Of a DNA stretch of 11,547 nucleotides, positions 6,523 to 11,547 are shown one piece after another. The notes below the pieces were generated by a model. It was not told the origin of the DNA. It saw only the letters and a program-made list of their open reading frames with translations, and did not search any database. Both the position numbers and the translations under genes were made by a program. Where the stretch lies: NCBI GenBank assembly GCA_014879345.1, contig JACSSI010000082.1, positions 1 through 11,547 of the forward strand, in the 5' to 3' direction. Positions within the stretch are counted from its first letter, which is position 1. Every line of letters begins with the position of its first letter. This stretch comes from Anaerolineae bacterium. Lineage in GTDB: Bacteria; Chloroflexota; Anaerolineae; Promineifilales; Promineifilaceae.

Positions 6523-7875
6523 ATGAGCTTATTCAATAAAGAACGATTGACGAATGATGTATTTAAGCTGGATGTTGAGCGGATGCGACGTGGCTGGTAT
6601 TCTGACAAGTATTTTGCGAATATTTTGGCAATGTTGGAGGGTGTCAGCAAAGCAGATGGCTATCAGGGCCAGTTTGCGCGTGAAATTGGGCAAGATCCGT
6701 TAGGTTTGAATGTGGGCGATTTGGAGGTAGAGGTCCAGTTTTTTACGCGGCGTCAAGGTAAGACGGTGATTGTGGGGGTGGATAAAGCGCTGTCGATGCT
6801 GCGACATTGCACAGGCTATTTTGATGCCAGTGGTGAGTGGGTGGAAACGTGGGATTCTTTACAGGTAACGGCCGTTCACGATGGTGCCATCACAGAATAT
6901 CATGGCGATCCGTTAAAAGTGCAGCCTGTCATTCGCATACTCGGTCGGTATCGTGACTTTGCCTTATTGGAGACGCCGATGCTGGGTATTCTCAGCCGCA
7001 GCAGCCGTATTGCCACCAATGTCTACAAAGTGCTGCGGGCGGCGCGGGGCAAACAGGTTTTGTTTTTCCCCGCGCGGTTTGATTTGCATGAAGTGCAGGC
7101 GGCCGATGGTTACGCCTACGATATTGCTGTTGCCCGGTTTAACCAGGACTTTCAGGGTCAACTGCGTTCGTTTGTCTCAACTGATGCCCAGGGTGACTGG
7201 TGGGGTGGCGCGGCAGGTGGTACTGTGGCTCACGCGGCTATCGCTTGTTTTTTTGGTGATACCGCCGCCGCCATGATGGCTTTTGCCCAACATCGTCCGG
7301 CTGAAATTCCGCGTATCGCCCTGGTCGATTTTAACAACGATTCGGTGACTGACAGTTTGCGCACGATGCAGGCAATGTTTACACGTTACGTAGAATTGGT
7401 TGAAGCAGGTCAGCGGGATGAGGCTGAGAAGTTTGTATTGTATGGCGTGCGTTTGGATACCAGTGGCAGCTTACGGGATGTTAATGTGCCGCCATTGGGT
7501 GATCCCGGTTTGGACTTGGGTGTGACACCTCGACTGGTGTTTAATGTGCGGCAAGCGTTGGACAGTGCTTGGGAAGGGTGGGTGCTCAAGGCAGAGCAAG
7601 TGGAAATGGCAAAGGCATATTGCCACAATGTGCAAATTGTGGTGACGGGCGGCTTTAGCCCGGAAAAGATCGAGCGTTTTGAGAAGCTGGGCGTTCCGGC
7701 AGATATATATGGTGTGGGTTCATCATTGCTCAGTAATGACAAGGAAACAAATACTGATTTTACGGCTGATGTGGTGCGCGTGCGGCTAAACGGCCGTTGG
7801 GTCGATATGGCAAAAGTTGGCCGTGCTCCAGCAAATAACCCAGATTTAGAGATGTTGGATTTGACTGATTTATGA
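6523..7875 (+). CDS. pncB: nicotinate phosphoribosyltransferase
   Basis: Converts nicotinate and PRPP to nicotinate mononucleotide in the Preiss-Handler salvage route to NAD, in the cytoplasm. The 450-residue protein shows RILGRYRDFALLETPMLGIL (138-157), FFPARFD (181-187), GGTVAHA (232-238; H237 lies where the family has its active-site histidine), ALVDFNND (266-273), the phosphate-binding stretch VTGGFSPEKI (374-383) and the signature YGVGSSLL (396-403), followed by TDFTADVVRV and KVGR. Together these are typical of the type II-like fold of this family. An in-frame TGA at 6517-6519 fixes the start region, and AAAGGA lies ten bases before the ATG. The stop overlaps the start of the next gene as ATGA. 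An alternative would be a nicotinamide-specific relative, but the motifs fit the nicotinate enzyme better. Confidence 0.92.
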   Translation: MSLFNKERLTNDVFKLDVERMRRGWYSDKYFANILAMLEGVSKADGYQGQFAREIGQDPLGLNVGDLEVEVQFFTRRQGKTVIVGVDKALSMLRHCTGYFDASGEWVETWDSLQVTAVHDGAITEYHGDPLKVQPVIRILGRYRDFALLETPMLGILSRSSRIATNVYKVLRAARGKQVLFFPARFDLHEVQAADGYAYDIAVARFNQDFQGQLRSFVSTDAQGDWWGGAAGGTVAHAAIACFFGDTAAAMMAFAQHRPAEIPRIALVDFNNDSVTDSLRTMQAMFTRYVELVEAGQRDEAEKFVLYGVRLDTSGSLRDVNVPPLGDPGLDLGVTPRLVFNVRQALDSAWEGWVLKAEQVEMAKAYCHNVQIVVTGGFSPEKIERFEKLGVPADIYGVGSSLLSNDKETNTDFTADVVRVRLNGRWVDMAKVGRAPANNPDLEMLDLTDL

Positions 7876-9458
7876 TCTCCCAGATAAACCTGCGTAGAAA
7901 ATTGTTTGTGATCCTTGTTTTATTGTTAGCATTTGTCCTGCGCGTGTTTCGGTTAGATTTTCAAAGCATGTGGTGGGATGAAATAGCATCTGTATTTCGA
8001 GCTGGTATTTCTTTTCACGAGATGTTTGTAAATTTAATGTCCACCCGAAATCATATGCCCCTTTATTTTGTGATGTTGCAAGGCTGGGGCAAATTGGGTT
8101 TAAACGAATTTGTTGTTCGTTATTTTTCTGTGCTGGCGGGGATGATTGGGCTGGCCGTTTTATACAAAGCAGGTGAATTAATTGCAGGCCGCAAAGCAGG
8201 GTTGATTGCCCTATTTTTGTTGGCAATTTCACCATTTCATATTTGGTTTTCACAAGAAGCACGCATGTATACCTTGATGATGACACTGATCTTGGCCGCG
8301 AATTTCTGTGTGCTAGTGGTTTTGCGTCAGGCGAATGCTAGTCGTTGGTGGTGGCTCGGGTATACGGTAACTATGATACTGGCTGTTTACACTCACTATT
8401 TTGCTGGCCTGTTGTTGTTGGTTCATTATATTTTCTTTTCGTTGCATTATCGTTATAGGCCGGAGCTATTTAAAAGATGGTTGGTGAGTGGCGTGGTTGT
8501 GGGGGCATCGTTTGCATTGTGGGTTTTTATGATGGCAATGACAGGAGGATATGCAAACGCGCCAATATCCTGGATTGAACCGGCGCAATTTTACGATCCA
8601 TTTTTGACGCTTTTATCTTTTGTGGCTGGCCCAACAGTTGATTTGATTAACCCCGGCGGTTATCTTGTATTAGGGTTTTATGTGATGACAATTTTTATTG
8701 TTTTCTGGAATTTTGCAAGACGTTTGTGGCCTATGGGGTTTGTTCATGATCAGTTTTTGGTAATGTCTGCCCGATTACTGCTGCTTTGGTTATTTGTTCC
8801 GATTCTAATCACCTTCATTATCTCTCTTGATTGGCCGATTGAACAGGCGCGTTCGATTTATATGGATCGGTATCTCATTATTAGTTTGCCAGCTATGGTG
8901 TTATTGGCTGCCTGGGGATTGGTTTGGGTAGACATGCGCCTGAAGAAGAACGGGCCAGTCTTTTTTATTTTGGCTTTTGTTTGTTTGGCGACTTTGCCTT
9001 CGTTGCTAAATATGTATGGAAACGGCCGTTATGCCCGCACAGATTGGCGAAAAGCATTTGAAGTACTCGACTCACATTGGCAGCCAGACAGTTTGTTACT
9101 GCTTAACCAAAGCCATACTTTGCCGTATCTTTACTATGCTGATGACAAGCTAACAATGTCATTACTCCCTTCAATTGACGTTGAAGGTGATACAGATCAA
9201 ACAGATTGGAATGAATTCGGGCGTAAATTTCTGGATGAAGTAGAAACGACTGGCTCTGTCTGGTTCATAGAGTCATTCCCAAATGGGAATACGCATGGGT
9301 TTCCTCATTCGCGCAACACGGCACAAATTGAGAATATTAATCGTGATGCTCATCTAAAATGGCTTTCTGAGCATTGTCTGCTGCTTGAAGAAATTAATGT
9401 TACGGGGGTGAGATTGATTTCATATGACCTGGCAGAATGCGTAGAAGCGACTCGCTAA
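7872..9458 (+). CDS. GT39/PMT-like membrane glycosyltransferase
   Basis: A 528-residue integral membrane protein that probably moves a sugar from a polyprenyl-phosphate donor to an acceptor on the outer face of the membrane. After a short basic N-terminus and a first helix (about 10-27) comes MWWDE (33-37), whose D36/E37 match the catalytic acidic residues in the first outer loop of PMT/GT-C enzymes. STRNHMPLYFVMLQGWGKLG (57-76) and FSQEARMYTL (126-135) are family signatures of the PF13231 group. About ten hydrophobic segments extend to residue 376. Residues 385-528 form a soluble C-terminal domain. The ATG overlaps the pncB TGA by four bases, implying translational coupling. The gene is visibly more AT-rich than the left half of the window. 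Acceptor and sugar are unknown. No clear terminator follows. Confidence 0.88.
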   Translation: MISQINLRRKLFVILVLLLAFVLRVFRLDFQSMWWDEIASVFRAGISFHEMFVNLMSTRNHMPLYFVMLQGWGKLGLNEFVVRYFSVLAGMIGLAVLYKAGELIAGRKAGLIALFLLAISPFHIWFSQEARMYTLMMTLILAANFCVLVVLRQANASRWWWLGYTVTMILAVYTHYFAGLLLLVHYIFFSLHYRYRPELFKRWLVSGVVVGASFALWVFMMAMTGGYANAPISWIEPAQFYDPFLTLLSFVAGPTVDLINPGGYLVLGFYVMTIFIVFWNFARRLWPMGFVHDQFLVMSARLLLLWLFVPILITFIISLDWPIEQARSIYMDRYLIISLPAMVLLAAWGLVWVDMRLKKNGPVFFILAFVCLATLPSLLNMYGNGRYARTDWRKAFEVLDSHWQPDSLLLLNQSHTLPYLYYADDKLTMSLLPSIDVEGDTDQTDWNEFGRKFLDEVETTGSVWFIESFPNGNTHGFPHSRNTAQIENINRDAHLKWLSEHCLLLEEINVTGVRLISYDLAECVEATR

Positions 9459-9566
9459 CTGGCGCTTGCCTGGAGGTGCTTTGTTCATGGTGTTCTTGGA
9501 AGAAATGAAGGGGAGGGTGTTTTTCTTGTTCCCTAGTCCCAAGCAATAGTTGACGTAAAGTTGGTC

Positions 9567-9595
9567 TTGACATCGAACACTTGTTCGCTTATAAT
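9567..9595 (+). promoter_or_regulatory. consensus sigma70-type promoter of lexA
   Basis: TTGACA (9567-9572) and TATAAT (9590-9595) are both perfect consensus hexamers with the ideal 17-bp spacer. Transcription should begin near 9602, about 70 nt before the lexA start codon. The spacer holds the LexA operator, so bound repressor would block polymerase directly. Confidence 0.93.
9574..9587. promoter_or_regulatory. LexA operator (SOS box)
   Basis: CGAACACTTGTTCG has perfect 5-bp arms CGAAC/GTTCG around four bases. This is the Gram-positive type of SOS box (CGAAC-N4-GTTCG), not the enterobacterial CTGT-N8-ACAG. It sits entirely between the -35 and -10 hexamers of lexA and indicates negative autoregulation. 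It is the only such box found in the window. Confidence 0.92.
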
Positions 9596-9670
9596 AAGCA
9601 GAACAAATGAGCGAATGTTTGTTAATTTTCCCACCTAGTTAGGAATATTGACTCTCAAGGAGTTGTTGGC

Positions 9671-10372
9671 ATGGCCAAAAAGAAATCATTGTCAGAACGG
9701 CAAAAAAATATATTAAGTTTTATTCACAGTTATCGTGAAGAACATGATCGCCCACCCACTATTCGTGAAATTGGAGCTGCCGTTGATATCAGTTCCACAT
9801 CCGTTGTGAATTACAATTTAACACGATTGGAAGAGCGTAAATACCTTATGCGCGATGCGGAAGTCTCGCGTGGTATCAGTTTTACGGATAAGGCGTTAGA
9901 GTTTTTGGGAGTCGTTGCTGACAGTGTGAATGATGCAGTTGGTGCTGTTGCTGCCGATATGGGTCTGCTTAAAATTCCGCTCCGTGGCAATATTGGTGCC
10001 AGTTTGCCTTTGGAATCTGTGATGAGTGATTTCAGTTCTTATGATGAAGAAGATGCAATTGAAATTAGCTCGTCAATGGTAAACGGCCGTTCTCAAGATT
10101 TGTTTGCTCTCCGTGTAGATGGTGACTCGATGATTGACGCGATGGTCAATGATGGCGATATTGTCATTATGAAGCACCAGCAAACGGCCAATAATGGTGA
10201 TATGGTAGCCGTCTGGCTGGAAGGGGATACCATGACGCTCAAATATTTCTTTTATGAAGGCGATCAAATTCGTTTGCAGCCTGCCAACCCAACGATGGAT
10301 CCAATTATCGTTGACCCGGAAGTGGTGCAGGTACAAGGCAAAGTAATGATGGTTTTACGCCAGACCGCGTAA
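9671..10372 (+). CDS. lexA: LexA repressor, autocleaving S24 peptidase-fold SOS regulator
   Basis: Represses DNA-damage genes by binding SOS boxes and inactivates itself when RecA filaments stimulate self-cleavage. The 233-residue protein begins with the winged-helix domain (about 7-70: LSERQKNILSFI, RPPTIREIG, SSTSVVNYNLTRLEE, SRGI). A long linker follows (about 75-100). The C-terminal domain has the catalytic serine in VDGDSMID (S153) and the lysine in TLKYF (K191). The cleavage region reads RGNIGASLPLE (105-115). Aligned to the usual VAAGxP, the scissile pair would be A110-S111 rather than Ala-Gly. AAGGAG (9657-9662) lies eight bases before the ATG. At 233 residues it is longer than E. coli LexA (202), mostly in the linker. 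Its promoter carries a matching operator, and a terminator follows, so it is mainly monocistronic. Confidence 0.96.
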   Translation: MAKKKSLSERQKNILSFIHSYREEHDRPPTIREIGAAVDISSTSVVNYNLTRLEERKYLMRDAEVSRGISFTDKALEFLGVVADSVNDAVGAVAADMGLLKIPLRGNIGASLPLESVMSDFSSYDEEDAIEISSSMVNGRSQDLFALRVDGDSMIDAMVNDGDIVIMKHQQTANNGDMVAVWLEGDTMTLKYFFYEGDQIRLQPANPTMDPIIVDPEVVQVQGKVMMVLRQTA

Positions 10373-10396
10373 GATATTTTGATTTAAGTGTTATTG

Positions 10397-10424
10397 AAGA
10401 CGGCCAAAACGGCCGTCTTTTTTT
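10397..10424 (+). terminator. intrinsic terminator after lexA
   Basis: AAGACGGCC (10397-10405) pairs with GGCCGTCTT (10411-10419) over a 5-nt AAAAC loop, and an unbroken run of T reaches 10424. The right side contains AACGGCCGTC, one base from the dispersed decamer AACGGCCGTT. Confidence 0.93.
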
Positions 10425-10442
10425 ACCTGGAAAACAGAACAT

Positions 10443-11547
10443 ATGTTTCCTTTTGTGCAATCTCCCGACAGTTTAGAGCAGCGACGCCAGTTGCAAAGGC
10501 AGCGGCTGCATCATCGTGTGCAGCTTCAAACTCGTCAAATTGAACGAGTGATGGACGAACGCCGTTTGCCAGCGCAGGTATCTGGCGGGGTAATTGACGC
10601 GCACACGATTCAGTTTGATTTGCAGGCGCAGTTACAAGGCAGTTGGGAATGGATACGGGGGTTAACGGCCGATTTCAGGCAGGCATTGGGCGTTCCGCAG
10701 CTATCTGTGACGAGAGAAAACGGCCGTTTGCAAGTGTCTGTTGCGAGACCAGTTGAGGCGCCGGTTCGTTTGCTAGATGTGTTGGCGATGGGCGTGGAAG
10801 TGGGGGAAGAAACGGCCGTTATTGGCCTCTCGTATGAGGGTGAACCCGTTTTGCTGCCATTGCAAGAACATATCCTGATTTCTGGTATTGAAAATGCTGG
10901 CAAGACATCCCTAATACGTTCCATCGCCATGAGTCTGGCACTCTCCAACCGTCAATCGAGACTGCAACAGGTCATCATCGCCCCAGTGATACCAGGTAAC
11001 AATACCATTTCTGATCTCAAACCGCTAACCCTATTGCCCCATATGTCTGCCCATATCGCCTTTCGCCTGGAAGAAGCCGTTCAAATTCTGAATTGGTTGG
11101 TCGAAGAAATGGAAAACAGGCTGCAATGGGGAGAAAGGAAACCTGTTGTTATCCTGATGATAGATCAGGTCGTGGAGTTAATGGAAGCAGGTGGTCAGAT
11201 GGTCGAGGAGGCTGTAACCAAATTATTGCAGCGCGGGGTAGAAGCCGGAATCCATCTTATTCTGACAACCGCCAGACCGCAATCGCCCCGGCTTGATACC
11301 CACCTCAAGGCTAATTTGCCTGTGCGCATTATAGGACAGACCGAAGATTCAATACAAGCTGACGCTGCCTCAGGTATAAAAAATAGTGAAGCAGAATATT
11401 TGCGAGGGCATGGTGATTTTTTGCTGATCCATGATGGCAGGCAATTGTTTTTTCAATCGGCCTATATCAGTGATTATGATTTGCATTTATGCCTGAAAAA
11501 GCTGCTTCGCAAATACAAAATCTCGATTTTGGCTCAACCTTATTTGA
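10443..11547 (+). CDS. FtsK/SpoIIIE-like P-loop ATPase with altered catalytic motifs (cut by window edge)
   Basis: The frame is open for 368 codons from the ATG at 10443 to the window end. Residues 10-45 form a Gln/Arg-rich, probably helical segment. Residues about 57-101 resemble the FtsK alpha domain. The RecA-like motor domain follows: Walker A GIENAGKTS (148-156), Walker B VVILMID (235-241), then EAVTKLLQRGVEAGIHLILTTARP and LKANLPVRIIGQT, GHGDFLLIHDG and SAYISDYDL, all aligning with FtsK/SpoIIIE motor motifs. Odd points: the glutamate after the Walker B aspartate is Q242, and the TQRP sensor reads TARP with A277. No membrane helices precede the motor, unlike classical FtsK. ATP turnover may therefore be weak or used for binding only. 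No strong ribosome-binding site is seen, and the start lies 18 nt past the lexA terminator. The role is unknown: DNA translocation, secretion and regulation are all possible. Confidence 0.85.
   Translation, partial: MFPFVQSPDSLEQRRQLQRQRLHHRVQLQTRQIERVMDERRLPAQVSGGVIDAHTIQFDLQAQLQGSWEWIRGLTADFRQALGVPQLSVTRENGRLQVSVARPVEAPVRLLDVLAMGVEVGEETAVIGLSYEGEPVLLPLQEHILISGIENAGKTSLIRSIAMSLALSNRQSRLQQVIIAPVIPGNNTISDLKPLTLLPHMSAHIAFRLEEAVQILNWLVEEMENRLQWGERKPVVILMIDQVVELMEAGGQMVEEAVTKLLQRGVEAGIHLILTTARPQSPRLDTHLKANLPVRIIGQTEDSIQADAASGIKNSEAEYLRGHGDFLLIHDGRQLFFQSAYISDYDLHLCLKKLLRKYKISILAQPYL

Larger units (their letters stand above)
3..10820. repeat. dispersed palindromic decamer AACGGCCGTT, 15 exact copies
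   Basis: Exact copies start at 3, 552, 1104, 1821, 2190, 2820, 4269, 4768, 5096, 6867, 7789, 9021, 10082, 10719 and 10811. Near copies are at 10408 (AACGGCCGTC, in the lexA terminator) and 10664 (AACGGCCGAT). Every exact copy is inside a gene. Depending on phase it encodes Asn-Gly-Arg (8 copies), Thr-Ala-Val (6) or Arg-Pro-Leu (1), in eight of the nine genes; the DUF1997-like gene has none. Of 19 CGGCCG hexamers found, 15 have the full AA...TT flanks. This distribution is that of a HIP1-like genomic signature and not of a protein motif or a transposable repeat. Confidence 0.9.

Noticed and set aside
9487..9549. 20-codon plus-strand mini-ORF preceded by GGAGG between the glycosyltransferase and lexA
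   Set aside because: The spacing to GGAGG is plausible, but the peptide is short, featureless and upstream of the mapped-looking lexA promoter. It is too likely to be chance without conservation data.
9602..9623. Second possible LexA site, AACAAA-N10-TTTGTT
   Set aside because: The arms and spacing do not fit CGAAC-N4-GTTCG. It lies in the early transcribed region of lexA and is probably a chance inverted repeat.
10610..10948. 112-codon minus-strand frame opposite the ATPase gene
   Set aside because: The plus-strand frame here carries the FtsK-like alpha domain and Walker A motif; the antisense product has no recognisable feature.

Overview
The window looks like chromosomal DNA from a non-model bacterium, most plausibly a member of the Chloroflexota (Anaerolineae-like). 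The reasons are a Gram-positive-type LexA operator (CGAAC-N4-GTTCG), a cytosolic-type GH38 alpha-mannosidase, a TVP38/mercuric-reductase-like pair, a GT39-type membrane glycosyltransferase and intergenic CACAGAG/CACGGAG repeats. The phylum is inferred from gene content only; there is no rRNA or tRNA here. No transposase, integrase, CRISPR array or phage gene was found.

Layout. From 1 to 6377 every gene reads on the minus strand. In order of transcription they are: a DUF1997/START-like protein (6377-5829), a TVP38/TMEM64 membrane protein (5650-4910), a mercuric-reductase-like flavin disulfide oxidoreductase (4867-3353), a flavin-dependent-halogenase-like FAD enzyme (3221-1539) and an alpha-mannosidase that runs off the left edge (1512-1). 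A divergent intergenic region (6378-6522) separates these from plus-strand genes: nicotinate phosphoribosyltransferase (6523-7875), an overlapping GT39-type glycosyltransferase (7872-9458), lexA (9671-10372), and an FtsK/SpoIIIE-like ATPase (10443 to the right edge, open).

How the genes fit together. The TVP38 protein and the flavin oxidoreductase are a recurrent pair and are probably one transcription unit, perhaps with the two genes after them. The nicotinate phosphoribosyltransferase and glycosyltransferase share an ATGA stop/start and should be translationally coupled. lexA has a textbook autoregulated promoter: TTGACA-N17-TATAAT with a perfect LexA palindrome filling the spacer. It ends at a strong intrinsic terminator, and the ATPase start codon comes only 18 nt later.

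The most striking signal is not a gene. The 10-bp palindrome AACGGCCGTT occurs exactly 15 times, about 0.01 being expected by chance at equal base frequencies. All 15 copies lie inside coding sequence, in all three codon phases and in genes on both strands, which points to selection at the DNA level. It resembles cyanobacterial HIP1 but has a different sequence. I do not recognise it as a described element.
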